Origin: Macrococcoides equi
Lineage (GTDB): Bacteria; Bacillota; Bacilli; Staphylococcales; Staphylococcaceae
Direction: 5' to 3' (one strand)
Assembly (NCBI RefSeq): GCF_047425865.1
Contig: NZ_CP179735.1
Length of the DNA stretch: 64,000 bases
Shown: positions 16,329 through 25,090 of the stretch, in pieces
Layout of the letters: the number at the start of each line of letters is the position of its first letter
Position numbering within the stretch: position 1 is the first letter of the stretch
Notes under the pieces: model-generated
What the model was told of the DNA's origin: nothing
The model's database searches: none
Seen by the model: the letters and a program-made list of their open reading frames with translations, nothing else
Translations under genes and position numbers: made by a program

Positions 16329-18116
16329 ATGATGAAAAAAAATAAACATATTAAAAAAGTGTCGGTTATTGCTACGACAAGTATTTTAAGTACAGTCGGA
16401 CTACTTAATCAATCGGTTGTGACACATGCTCAGGAAATTAATTTCTTTGATAATCGTTATAACGTTAATAACTTGGTAGCGCAGAAGAGTCCGGCATTGA
16501 GATTCATGGAAGGCATCGTCTACTATGATGAAAATAATGATGGTGTAAGAGACTTTCTTCTTTCTAATACACCTGTTGATCTGATAGGTGAAGATGGCAG
16601 TGTGTTAAGCGGAATGACAAATAGTCAAGGTGAGTTCTATTTTGAAGGGATGACTCTGGGTAATTTTACTTTGCGATTCTATCTATCTGTAGTTGATAGT
16701 AATGGGGCACCCTCTACAGATATCGTAGATGTACCCGTATATGCAAACGGCAACATTGTAAATAGATATCAAATCTTAGTTGCTCCGTTACCAGAAGCAC
16801 CAACAACAGAAACGCCGACAACAGAAGCACCGACAACAGAAACACCGACGATAGAAGCACCGACAACGGAATTACCGACAGTCATGATTCCAACGACAGA
16901 AATTCCGACAGCAGAGCCAACAACAGAAACACCAATAACAGAAACACCAACAACAGAAGCACCAACAACGGAAGCACCAACAACAGAAACACCGACAACA
17001 GAAGCACTGACAACAGAAACGCCGACAACAGAAGCGCCGACAACAGAAGCGCCGACAACAGAAACACCAACAACAGAAACACCAACAACAGAAGCACCGA
17101 CAACCGAATTACCGACAGTCATGATTCCAACGACAGAACTACCAACAGCAGAACCGACGATAGAAGCACCGACAACGGAATTACCGACAGTCATGATTCC
17201 AACGACAGAACTACCAACAGCAGAACCGACGATAGAAGCACCGACAACGGAATTACCGACAGTCATGATTCCAACGACAGAAATTCCGACAGCAGAGCCA
17301 ACAACAGAAACACCAATAACAACAGAATTACCGACAGTCATGATTCCAACGACAGAACTACCAACAGCAGAACCGACGATAGAAGCACCGACAACCGAAT
17401 TACCGACAGCAGAGCCGACGATAGAAGCACCGACAACCGAATTACCGACAGTCATGATTCCAACGACAGAAGTTCCAACATCCGAATCAATAACGGAACG
17501 TCCTGTGACAACGGAAAGACCGACATCTGAGCCAACAACGGAACGTCCTGTAACAACGGAAAGACCGATATCTGAGTCAACAACGGAACGTCCTGGTGTA
17601 CAGACTGGTAGTCATTCGGAGCATAATAGTGAAGGCACTGATCAGAATATCAGCGTTAATTATCACCCAACAGGTTCTATTGTTGAAGAGGAGCGAGGGG
17701 TTAACGGTAATGTAACGGATAGTATTGTTTATGATGGACGTGCGAGTGCTGAACAAACAGGTATTTTACGTAGTCCTTACCAACCATTGATATCAGACGA
17801 TGTAAAGGCTGAAGATAAATCTTCAGAGCGTGTAATTGAGCTACTTGGCTTACAGTCTCCATTTAAAGAGGAAAAAGGAACGATTGTTGATAAGCAAAAT
17901 ACATTTAATCAAAAGGATACAAAGCATTCAAAAAATAAAAAGGATGACAAAGGTACAATAGAAGTCGCTAATACTGACAGTCATAAAAGTGATGATAGTA
18001 AGCGTCCTAATGTGGTAGGAAGTAATCCTTTAGTGGCTACGATTGATCCTGCTCCAACAGGTCCTAAAAATGCTTTGCCAACTTTCATTTCAGGTTTAGG
18101 TGGATTTAATCATTAA
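16329..18116 (+). CDS. Secreted SdrD-B-domain protein with long Thr/Pro repeats
   Basis: A 595-aa protein. A signal peptide covers residues 1-34 (basic start, hydrophobic core, THA-QE cleavage). An SdrD-B/Cna-B-like domain follows at about 53-140 (EGIVYYDENNDGVRD, a calcium-loop-like acidic stretch, then GEFYFEGMTLGNFTLRF). Residues 156-421 are a mucin-like stretch of TTEAPTTETP units with TTELPTVMIP inserts. The C-terminal part is charged. The protein ends NALPTFISGLGGFNH, with no LPXTG motif, membrane helix or basic tail. It is probably secreted or loosely wall-bound; a lost sorting signal is possible. Confidence 0.85.
   Translation: MMKKNKHIKKVSVIATTSILSTVGLLNQSVVTHAQEINFFDNRYNVNNLVAQKSPALRFMEGIVYYDENNDGVRDFLLSNTPVDLIGEDGSVLSGMTNSQGEFYFEGMTLGNFTLRFYLSVVDSNGAPSTDIVDVPVYANGNIVNRYQILVAPLPEAPTTETPTTEAPTTETPTIEAPTTELPTVMIPTTEIPTAEPTTETPITETPTTEAPTTEAPTTETPTTEALTTETPTTEAPTTEAPTTETPTTETPTTEAPTTELPTVMIPTTELPTAEPTIEAPTTELPTVMIPTTELPTAEPTIEAPTTELPTVMIPTTEIPTAEPTTETPITTELPTVMIPTTELPTAEPTIEAPTTELPTAEPTIEAPTTELPTVMIPTTEVPTSESITERPVTTERPTSEPTTERPVTTERPISESTTERPGVQTGSHSEHNSEGTDQNISVNYHPTGSIVEEERGVNGNVTDSIVYDGRASAEQTGILRSPYQPLISDDVKAEDKSSERVIELLGLQSPFKEEKGTIVDKQNTFNQKDTKHSKNKKDDKGTIEVANTDSHKSDDSKRPNVVGSNPLVATIDPAPTGPKNALPTFISGLGGFNH
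16794..17592 (+). repeat. Tandem coding repeats of the surface protein
   Basis: Short 18-base units encoding TTEAPT or TTETPT are followed by longer modules. The clearest is a 72-base module encoding EAPTTELPTVMIPTTELPTA plus EPTI, repeated from about 17090 with variants. The near-identical DNA suggests recent expansion by slippage or unequal recombination, so length should vary between strains. Confidence 0.9.
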
Positions 18117-18135
18117 TTATGAAAGGAGATTTGAA

Positions 18136-19680
18136 ATGGTAGATGTTGATGAAAAGCTATTTAAACTTTATCTATATATCCAAAGCAATGCTTTTTCACG
18201 TGAAGCTGTTTCAGATTTCCTTGAAATTTCACCGAGACAGCTAACACGACTACTTAATAAGTGGAGTGATGATGGCTTTATTGTTTTTAGTAGTGGTGTA
18301 GGGCGTGGTAATGCTACGGATATTCAATTTTTGAAAAATATTGAAGGTGAATACATCAATCACTTGATTCGAAATTTAGAAGATTATGATGTTCATCAGC
18401 TCCAATCCATTATGGCACTCAATATGTCAGAGAACTCGAAACGGATATTACGTGTGTGTATTGAAGAAATCTTATATAGCAGAAGAGATTATTCGATTCG
18501 ACATTTTAATTTTGTGGATTACTTATATCGCATTCCTGATAAAATTTATCCGCTTGAGCCATTTGATATTGCATTAACAACTGTGCTGGCAAATGTTGGT
18601 GAACGCCTATATGATATGGATGGTAAAGAGATTATCAAAAATCTTGTTGTTTATGATGAATGGATTGATAATGATTTAATTATTCATCTGCATAAGGATA
18701 TTCATTTTTCAAACGGTGATCTTATGTTTGCAGATAATGTTGTGGAGGTGTTGAATGCGTTAATTGAAGCTAAAGGTAATCTTCCTGGATTATGCGATGT
18801 TGTTGAAGTAAAGGCTATTGATATTTTTAAGTTGAAGATAAAAATGCGTCATAGGTCAGATATGATCAAATTAATATTATGCCAGGACTTTGCAACGATT
18901 TATAAGTTGAAAGCAGGTAAGATATTATATTCAGGGCCTTATATAGTTCATGCATTAAAGCCGGATATTTTAACGCTTAAAATCAATCCGTATTTTACTG
19001 AAAAGATTCCGGATATTACAGAAGTGTGGTTAATCAACGATACAGCTCAGTACCAGGAATTTGTACAACGTAAAGAAATGAAGGTTGAATATACTAAAGA
19101 TAGTTATGGTATGGATTTCTTATTATTTAATCCGAATAGCGATTTGACGATGGAACAACGAAAACGTCTTGGTCGTATTTTACTAGGTGAGGAAACGCCG
19201 GAATTCTTCATTGATGGCTTGTCGCTACTAGCGATTAAGGATTCAAGGAATGCGGTTAAAGAAGCGATAATTAAATTGAAGCAATGTGTCCATAACTTTA
19301 AATTAATTGAAGTGAGCATGGAAGAGTACATAGCTAAGCCACTCAAGGCCTATAGTGCTGATGTTGTGATAATGAATGAGTCCCTACCTATGGAGCGTAA
19401 GTTTTTTGATTTATTGTTAGGTGATAAGTTTGCAGAATGGATGGAAGATTTTGAAGAAAGTCATCATTTAAAGTATATCTATCAGCATAAACATGCTGCA
19501 TACTGGCCATACATAGAAAAGCAATATGAAGCATTTTTAGTGGATAACGGATTCATTGTGATTATAGAATATTTCGGAAAAAATATTTTGACGATGGATA
19601 GTTTTAAAGATTACGAAGTAAATGCTTACGGTATTGTGAAATACAATTCAATTATATCAGTGGAAGAGGAGAAGCTATGA
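18136..19680 (+). CDS. SgrR-like transcriptional regulator, first of a tandem pair
   Basis: A 514-aa protein. ATG at 18136 is taken because AGGAGAT lies just before it. The N-terminal winged helix-turn-helix spans about residues 5-65 (AVSDFLEISPRQLTRLLNKW). From about residue 110 it resembles family-5 solute-binding proteins (LVVYDEWIDNDLIIHLHKDI then HFSNGDLMFADNVVEV). There is no signal peptide, so the binding domain is cytoplasmic, as in SgrR, where it is thought to sense a small ligand. It overlaps the next gene by four bases (ATGA). The ligand and targets are unknown. Confidence 0.8.
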   Translation: MVDVDEKLFKLYLYIQSNAFSREAVSDFLEISPRQLTRLLNKWSDDGFIVFSSGVGRGNATDIQFLKNIEGEYINHLIRNLEDYDVHQLQSIMALNMSENSKRILRVCIEEILYSRRDYSIRHFNFVDYLYRIPDKIYPLEPFDIALTTVLANVGERLYDMDGKEIIKNLVVYDEWIDNDLIIHLHKDIHFSNGDLMFADNVVEVLNALIEAKGNLPGLCDVVEVKAIDIFKLKIKMRHRSDMIKLILCQDFATIYKLKAGKILYSGPYIVHALKPDILTLKINPYFTEKIPDITEVWLINDTAQYQEFVQRKEMKVEYTKDSYGMDFLLFNPNSDLTMEQRKRLGRILLGEETPEFFIDGLSLLAIKDSRNAVKEAIIKLKQCVHNFKLIEVSMEEYIAKPLKAYSADVVIMNESLPMERKFFDLLLGDKFAEWMEDFEESHHLKYIYQHKHAAYWPYIEKQYEAFLVDNGFIVIIEYFGKNILTMDSFKDYEVNAYGIVKYNSIISVEEEKL

Positions 19681-21302
19681 TTGATTATCGTATTATAGAA
19701 CTAGAACATTACATAAATCATATAGAAGACTTCACGCTTGATATAATTGCAGAAAAAATGAATATATCAAAGAAACAGCTGAGTAGATTATTAAAGCTCT
19801 GGGACGAAGAGCAACTGATAACGTATACGCCTGGTCGTGGTCGAGGTAATAAAGTGCAGATTGAAATGAAGAGAGACGTTCAATCAGATTTTATTAATGA
19901 TATTCAACATGATATTGATGAGATGAGCGTTAAAGATCTTCAAAAAGTATTACAGCAGCCATGGCATCATCATTCATTTATGAAGTTACAGTCCATCGTT
20001 GATCAAAAAATCAATGAAACAGAAACGGTCGAAAGTTCAGGATTGATTGAATGGGTAAATGATATTCCTTCAAACTTTCACCCAGCACATATTAACGATT
20101 ATCTCGGAGCACAACTGAGTCATCAGATCTTTGATACATTATATCGTGTTTCTGCGACAGGTGAGATTATCCGTAACTTAGTCAGTTATGATAACTGGAA
20201 GGAAGAAACTTTACATATTCATTTGAAAAAGCAAGTAAAGTTTTCGGATGGGACTATCTTAACAGCAAGGGAGGTAAAAAATAGTTTAGAGTATTGTTGT
20301 AGTGAAGAGAGTCCGTACGCCGCATTATTTACAGAAATCGAGAACATTGAAATAGTAAATGATTTTTATCTTATTCTAGCGTTTAATAGAAGACCAAAAT
20401 TTTTCGAGTACACGTTAACTCAAAAATACAGTGCGATTTATAAAAATGTGGATGAAGAAGTGCTGATTGGTAGTGGACCATATCAGATTGATGGAATTGA
20501 AAATGATAGTTTAACGTTGCGTTACAATCTGTTTTATCGCGGGCACTTACCTGATATCGAAAAAATTAAATATTTAAATCAGGTAACACATCGAACTCAA
20601 TTTGATGCACATAAAAAACAAAACGATAGAGTTGTGGATGTTTCGATTGGTGAAGAGTTTTTACTATTTAATCCGCATAAGGATTTAACATTGAAGCAAC
20701 GCGAGTTTGTAACGCAAGTCTTCATGGCAACAATCGATGAGTACATTGATGGTGATGAACAGCCAGTGCTCAATCATTTAAGTGATACACCTATCAATAA
20801 ATTAGATGATGCCCATCAAATTACACGCTCACTTAAAGTGATTGTTAATAGATATACACAATCATTCTATGAGGTATTAAAACAACGCTTGATGACTTAT
20901 GATATCCAGCTATTATTTATCGAAATGGAAGCGCTCGATTATTTAAACACCAACCTTATGTCAGTGGATGTAGATTTTATATGGATGTATGAAAATTATC
21001 ATAATTTACAACCGTATAAAACGATTGATTTGCTAAAACAATGTAAGTTCCAGGAATGGTTCGGGCAGATAACAGAAGGTTATAAGTTTATTAATGATGT
21101 TCGTTATAAGATGAATGATGCACCTGAAAGTGTCGGGAAGCAGTATTTAAAAAGATTAAAGCAGAAGTTTCTTTATGTGCCAATTCGTAAAGTTAAAAGA
21201 AAAATTTACGTTGCTGCTCACACAAAGAATGTAGATGAATTGCCATATGGTATAGTTAATTATATTGATGTTATCCTGGATAAGAAATCTTCAAAGAGAT
21301 AA
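19677..21302 (+). CDS. SgrR-like transcriptional regulator, second of a tandem pair
   Basis: A 541-aa paralogue of the preceding protein, with the same architecture. A winged helix-turn-helix lies at about 18-60 (IAEKMNISKKQLSRLLKLWD followed by a GRGRGNK wing). The solute-binding-like domain includes LVSYDNWKEETLHIHLKKQ, VKFSDGTILTAREVKN and the shared GSGPYQI segment. Start ATG is preceded by GAGGAG and overlaps the first regulator's stop, indicating translational coupling. The two may act as a hetero-oligomer. No signal peptide is present. Confidence 0.8.
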   Translation: MIDYRIIELEHYINHIEDFTLDIIAEKMNISKKQLSRLLKLWDEEQLITYTPGRGRGNKVQIEMKRDVQSDFINDIQHDIDEMSVKDLQKVLQQPWHHHSFMKLQSIVDQKINETETVESSGLIEWVNDIPSNFHPAHINDYLGAQLSHQIFDTLYRVSATGEIIRNLVSYDNWKEETLHIHLKKQVKFSDGTILTAREVKNSLEYCCSEESPYAALFTEIENIEIVNDFYLILAFNRRPKFFEYTLTQKYSAIYKNVDEEVLIGSGPYQIDGIENDSLTLRYNLFYRGHLPDIEKIKYLNQVTHRTQFDAHKKQNDRVVDVSIGEEFLLFNPHKDLTLKQREFVTQVFMATIDEYIDGDEQPVLNHLSDTPINKLDDAHQITRSLKVIVNRYTQSFYEVLKQRLMTYDIQLLFIEMEALDYLNTNLMSVDVDFIWMYENYHNLQPYKTIDLLKQCKFQEWFGQITEGYKFINDVRYKMNDAPESVGKQYLKRLKQKFLYVPIRKVKRKIYVAAHTKNVDELPYGIVNYIDVILDKKSSKR

Positions 21303-21325
21303 CCCAAAAAATATTTCAAATAAAA

Positions 21326-21354
21326 TTGACATATTTAAAAATTGATGATAATAT
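21326..21354 (+). promoter_or_regulatory. Promoter of the str operon (rplGB)
   Basis: TTGACA at 21326-21331 and TAATAT at 21349-21354, spacer 17. It lies just after the second SgrR-like gene, so the str operon does not need read-through from the accessory block. Confidence 0.78.
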
Positions 21355-21398
21355 TGTTTAGGTTGATGAGTAGCACTTAATAGCTTTGGAGGATTGCA

Positions 21399-21656
21399 AT
21401 GTCTAATGAAAAAGTTATGCACTCTAGTCAATATTTAGTGGGACTTAAGGAGACTGTTAAGGCTCTTAAGAAAGATCGCGTAGCATCTCTGGAGATAGCG
21501 CGTGATACTAATATCCACTTATTAACTACCGTGCTATTACTAGCATACCAAAAGCAATTACCTATTGAATTCAGCAAATCGAAAGAGGAGCTGGGTAAAC
21601 AATATGGCATTCAAGTGAGAGCAACGGTTGTTGCACATTTGAAACCCGCTTTGTAA
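21399..21656 (+). CDS. rplGB: L7Ae-family kink-turn-binding protein (YbxF/RplGB)
   Basis: An 85-aa protein of the L7Ae/L30e fold, with KETVKALKKDRVASLEIARD near the start and the variable hydrophobic loop afterwards. In Bacillus, YbxF binds RNA kink-turns and is found on ribosomes. It is first in the str operon before rpsL, as in Staphylococcus. In those genomes it follows rpoC directly; here about 7 kb of accessory DNA lies between. Confidence 0.88.
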   Translation: MSNEKVMHSSQYLVGLKETVKALKKDRVASLEIARDTNIHLLTTVLLLAYQKQLPIEFSKSKEELGKQYGIQVRATVVAHLKPAL

Positions 21657-21682
21657 GGCGGTATTCTTACAAATCTTTTTTT
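21650..21682 (+). terminator. Hairpin with T-run between rplGB and rpsL
   Basis: TTTGTAAG (21650-21657) pairs with CTTACAAA (21666-21673), followed by TCTTTTTTT. The 5' arm overlaps the rplGB stop. It is probably a partial terminator or attenuator, since rpsL continues in the same direction within 61 bases. Confidence 0.65.
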
Positions 21683-21742
21683 ACCTTAAAAATGAACCAC
21701 CTGGATGTGTGGAATTAAACAAAAGAGAGGAGGACATTCAAA

Positions 21743-22165
21743 ATGCCAACTATTAATCAATTAGTTAAGAAGCCAAGAACTTCTAAAATTAAAAAATCAA
21801 CTGCGCCTGCATTAAACAAAGGTTATAACAGTCATAAGAAAAAAGCTACTGATATCGCATCTCCACAAAAACGTGGTGTATGTACTCGTGTAGGAACTAT
21901 GACACCTAAAAAACCTAACTCAGCGTTACGTAAATATGCACGTGTGCGTTTATCAAATAATATTGAAGTTAATGCTTACATTCCTGGTATCGGACACAAC
22001 TTACAAGAACACAGTGTAGTACTTATTCGTGGAGGTCGTGTAAAAGATTTACCGGGGGTACGTTACCATATCGTACGTGGAGCATTAGATACTTCAGGTG
22101 TTGACGGCCGTATGCAAGGACGTTCTTTATACGGAGCTAAAAAGCCTAAAGCTAAAAAAGCATAA
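21743..22165 (+). CDS. rpsL: 30S ribosomal protein S12
   Basis: A 140-aa protein opening MPTINQLVKKPRTSK and containing TPKKPNSALRKYARVRLSN and GGRVKDLPGVRYHIVRG, the loops that line the decoding centre. The lysines where streptomycin-resistance substitutions occur are unchanged. It starts behind GAGGAGG. Length is normal for Gram-positive S12. Confidence 0.98.
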   Translation: MPTINQLVKKPRTSKIKKSTAPALNKGYNSHKKKATDIASPQKRGVCTRVGTMTPKKPNSALRKYARVRLSNNIEVNAYIPGIGHNLQEHSVVLIRGGRVKDLPGVRYHIVRGALDTSGVDGRMQGRSLYGAKKPKAKKA

Positions 22166-22278
22166 TTTTATAAATTAATGCACAATCTGTTGAATGGAAT
22201 ATTTCATTTTTGTAAATGTAATGTTCTTACTAGACATCGAAAAATAAAAAAAATATACTGAGGAAGGAGGATATTAAT

Positions 22279-22749
22279 ATGCCTCGTAAAGGACCTGTTG
22301 CTAAGAGAGACGTATTACCGGATCCAATTCATAATTCTAAATTAGTTACTAAATTAATCAACAAAATTATGATTGATGGAAAACGTGGTACTGCTCAAAA
22401 GATTTTATATAACGCTTTTGAATTAGTTCAAGAACGTTCTGGTCGTGATTCAATGGAAGTATTCGAAGAAGCGATCAACAATATCATGCCTGTATTAGAA
22501 GTTAAAGCTCGCCGTGTTGGGGGATCTAACTACCAAGTACCTGTAGAAGTACGCGCTGAGCGTCGTACAACTTTAGGTTTACGTTGGTTAGTAAACTATG
22601 CACGTCTTCGTGGTGAAAAAACTATGGAAGAGCGTTTAGCTAACGAAATCTTAGATGCTGCTAACAACACTGGTGGTGCTGTTAAGAAACGCGAAGATAC
22701 TCACAAAATGGCTGAAGCAAACAAAGCATTTGCTCATTACCGTTGGTAA
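22279..22749 (+). CDS. rpsG: 30S ribosomal protein S7
   Basis: A 156-aa protein (MPRKGPVAKRDVLPDPIHNS) with the conserved PVLEVKARRVGGSNYQVP segment and the C-terminal HKMAEANKAFAHYRW end. It initiates assembly of the 30S head by binding 16S rRNA. It lies second in the rpsL-rpsG-fusA-tuf order, with AAGGAGG before its ATG. Confidence 0.98.
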   Translation: MPRKGPVAKRDVLPDPIHNSKLVTKLINKIMIDGKRGTAQKILYNAFELVQERSGRDSMEVFEEAINNIMPVLEVKARRVGGSNYQVPVEVRAERRTTLGLRWLVNYARLRGEKTMEERLANEILDAANNTGGAVKKREDTHKMAEANKAFAHYRW

Positions 22750-22853
22750 GATTAAAGTTAACCCTTTAGTAATTGTATACAGCTTGCTGTTTCCAATTTA
22801 CTTGAGGGCTACTTTCTTAAAATAAACCAATCCTGGAAGGAGAAAGAATACCC

Positions 22854-24935
22854 ATGACAAGAGAATTCTCTTTGAGCAACACTCGTAATATCGGTATCAT
22901 GGCTCACATCGATGCTGGTAAAACGACTACTACTGAACGTATTCTTTATTATACTGGTCGTATCCATAAAATTGGTGAAACACACGAAGGTGCTTCACAA
23001 ATGGACTGGATGGAACAAGAACAAGAACGTGGTATCACAATCACTTCAGCTGCTACAACAGCTCAGTGGAAAGGTACTCGTATCAATATCATCGATACAC
23101 CTGGACACGTAGACTTCACTGTTGAAGTTGAACGTTCATTACGTGTACTTGATGGAGCAGTAACAGTTCTTGATGCTCAATCTGGTGTTGAGCCACAAAC
23201 TGAAACTGTATGGCGTCAAGCTACTACATACGGAGTTCCTCGTATCGTATTCATTAACAAGATGGATAAAACTGGTGCGGATTTCCAATACTCTGTAGGT
23301 ACTTTACACGAAAGATTACAAGCAAATGCACACCCAATTCAAATGCCTATCGGTGCTGAAGATCAATTCAACGCAATCGTAGATTTAGTTGAAATGAAAT
23401 TACACACTTATTCAAATGACTTAGGTACTGACATTGAAGTAACTGACGTTCCTGAAGAGTACTTAGCAGATGCACAAGCAATGCGCGAACAATTAATCGA
23501 AGCAGTTGCTGATGTAAATGAAGAGTTAATGGAAAAATACTTAGGTGGAGAAGAAATTTCAGTTGAAGAATTGAAAGCTGCTATCCGCCAAGCTACTTGT
23601 GATGTTGAATTCTACCCAGTATTAGCTGGTACAGCATTCAAAAACAAAGGTGTTCAATTAATGTTAGATGCAGCAATTGAATACTTACCATCACCATTAG
23701 ATGTTAAACCAATCGTAGGTCACGAAGTTGATGATAAAGATGCTGAAATCATCGCTAAACCTGATGATAACGAGCCATTCGCGGCTTTAGCATTCAAAGT
23801 TATGACTGACCCATTCGTAGGTAAATTAACATTCTTCCGTGTGTACTCTGGTACTTTACAATCAGGTTCATACGTACAAAACGCTACTAAAGGTAAACGT
23901 GAACGTGTAGGACGTATTTTACAAATGCACGCTAACTCACGTGAAGAAATCTCTGAAGTATACGCTGGAGATATCGCTGCTGCAGTAGGTTTAAAAGATA
24001 CAACTACTGGGGACACTTTATGTGATGAAAAGGTTCAAGTAATCTTAGAATCTATGGAATTCCCAGAGCCTGTTATTCATTTATCTGTTGAGCCTAAATC
24101 AAAAGCTGACCAAGATAAAATGACTAACGCTTTAGTTAAATTACAAGAAGAAGATCCAACTTTCCATGCTCATACTGATCCTGAAACTGGACAAGTTATC
24201 ATCGGTGGTATGGGTGAGCTTCACTTAGACATCCTTGTTGACCGTATGAAACGTGAATTTAAAGTTGAATGTACAGTTGGTGCGCCAATGGTATCTTACC
24301 GTGAAACGTTCAAAACAGCTGCTGCAGTTCAAGGTAAATTCTCTCGTCAATCTGGTGGACGTGGACAATACGGTGACGTTCATATCGAATTCACTCCTAA
24401 CGAAACAGGTGCTGGTTTCGAATTCGAAAACGCTATCGTCGGTGGGGTAGTTCCTCGTGAATATATCCCTTCAGTTGAAGCCGGATTAAAAGATGCAATG
24501 GAAAACGGTGTATTAGCTGGATATCCATTAATCGATGTAAAAGCAAAATTATTTGATGGTTCATACCATGATGTCGATTCATCTGAGATGGCCTTCAAAG
24601 TTGCTGCTTCATTAGCATTAAAAGAAGCTGCTAAAAAATGTGATCCTGTTATCTTAGAACCTATGATGAAGGTTGAAATCGTTATGCCTGAAGAATACAT
24701 GGGAGATATCATGGGTGACGTAACTAGCCGTCGTGGACGTGTTGAAGGTATGGAAGCTCGCGGTAACGCTCAAGTTGTTCGTGCATTCGTACCATTAGCT
24801 GAAATGTTCGGTTATGCAACTAACTTACGTTCTAATACACAAGGTCGCGGAACTTACTCAATGGTGTTCGATCACTATGAAGAAGTACCAAAATCAGTAT
24901 CAGAAGAAATCATCAAGAAAAACAAAGGTCAATAA
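22854..24935 (+). CDS. fusA: Elongation factor G
   Basis: A 693-aa translocase GTPase. The P-loop is AHIDAGKTTTTERIL, switch II is DTPGHVDF, and the guanine-specificity motif is NKMD. The domain II-V region includes GGMGELHLDILVDRM and RGQYGDVHIEF. Residues around GELHLDIL, where fusidic-acid resistance changes often map, look ordinary. Ribosome-binding site AAGGAGAAAG precedes the ATG. Confidence 0.98.
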   Translation: MTREFSLSNTRNIGIMAHIDAGKTTTTERILYYTGRIHKIGETHEGASQMDWMEQEQERGITITSAATTAQWKGTRINIIDTPGHVDFTVEVERSLRVLDGAVTVLDAQSGVEPQTETVWRQATTYGVPRIVFINKMDKTGADFQYSVGTLHERLQANAHPIQMPIGAEDQFNAIVDLVEMKLHTYSNDLGTDIEVTDVPEEYLADAQAMREQLIEAVADVNEELMEKYLGGEEISVEELKAAIRQATCDVEFYPVLAGTAFKNKGVQLMLDAAIEYLPSPLDVKPIVGHEVDDKDAEIIAKPDDNEPFAALAFKVMTDPFVGKLTFFRVYSGTLQSGSYVQNATKGKRERVGRILQMHANSREEISEVYAGDIAAAVGLKDTTTGDTLCDEKVQVILESMEFPEPVIHLSVEPKSKADQDKMTNALVKLQEEDPTFHAHTDPETGQVIIGGMGELHLDILVDRMKREFKVECTVGAPMVSYRETFKTAAAVQGKFSRQSGGRGQYGDVHIEFTPNETGAGFEFENAIVGGVVPREYIPSVEAGLKDAMENGVLAGYPLIDVKAKLFDGSYHDVDSSEMAFKVAASLALKEAAKKCDPVILEPMMKVEIVMPEEYMGDIMGDVTSRRGRVEGMEARGNAQVVRAFVPLAEMFGYATNLRSNTQGRGTYSMVFDHYEEVPKSVSEEIIKKNKGQ

Positions 24936-25019
24936 GTCAATATTTGATTAGTTAAGCGGTGCACAGTGTAACTAATTGCAATTTGCGACTAAATGATTTA
25001 TAAATGAGATATGTATTTC

Positions 25020-25046
25020 CTCATGAGGGTGAGAATCCCTCATGAG
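25020..25046 (+). other. Perfect hairpin in the fusA-tuf spacer
   Basis: CTCATGAGGG (25020-25029) pairs with CCCTCATGAG (25037-25046) around a TGAGAAT loop. No T-run follows. It is likely an mRNA processing or stabilising element giving tuf extra expression. Confidence 0.6.
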
Positions 25047-25090
25047 TAATATTTAAAAAAACTAACATACATTTAAGGAGAGATTTCGAA

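Noticed and set aside
16769..17455. Long open frame on the minus strand across the surface-protein repeats (Val/Gly/Ser-rich)
   Set aside because: It is the mirror of the threonine/proline codon repeats on the plus strand; it has no ribosome-binding site and its composition is purely that of the repeat.
21650..21682. Full operon terminator between rplGB and rpsL
   Set aside because: Hairpin and T-run are present, but rpsL follows within 61 bases with no clear promoter of its own, so a partial terminator is more likely.
22854..24935. Fusidic acid, rifampicin or streptomycin resistance substitutions in fusA, rpoB or rpsL
   Set aside because: The residues at the usual resistance positions that I could read (GELHLDIL, THKRRLSALGP, TPKKPNSALRK) are the ordinary susceptible forms.
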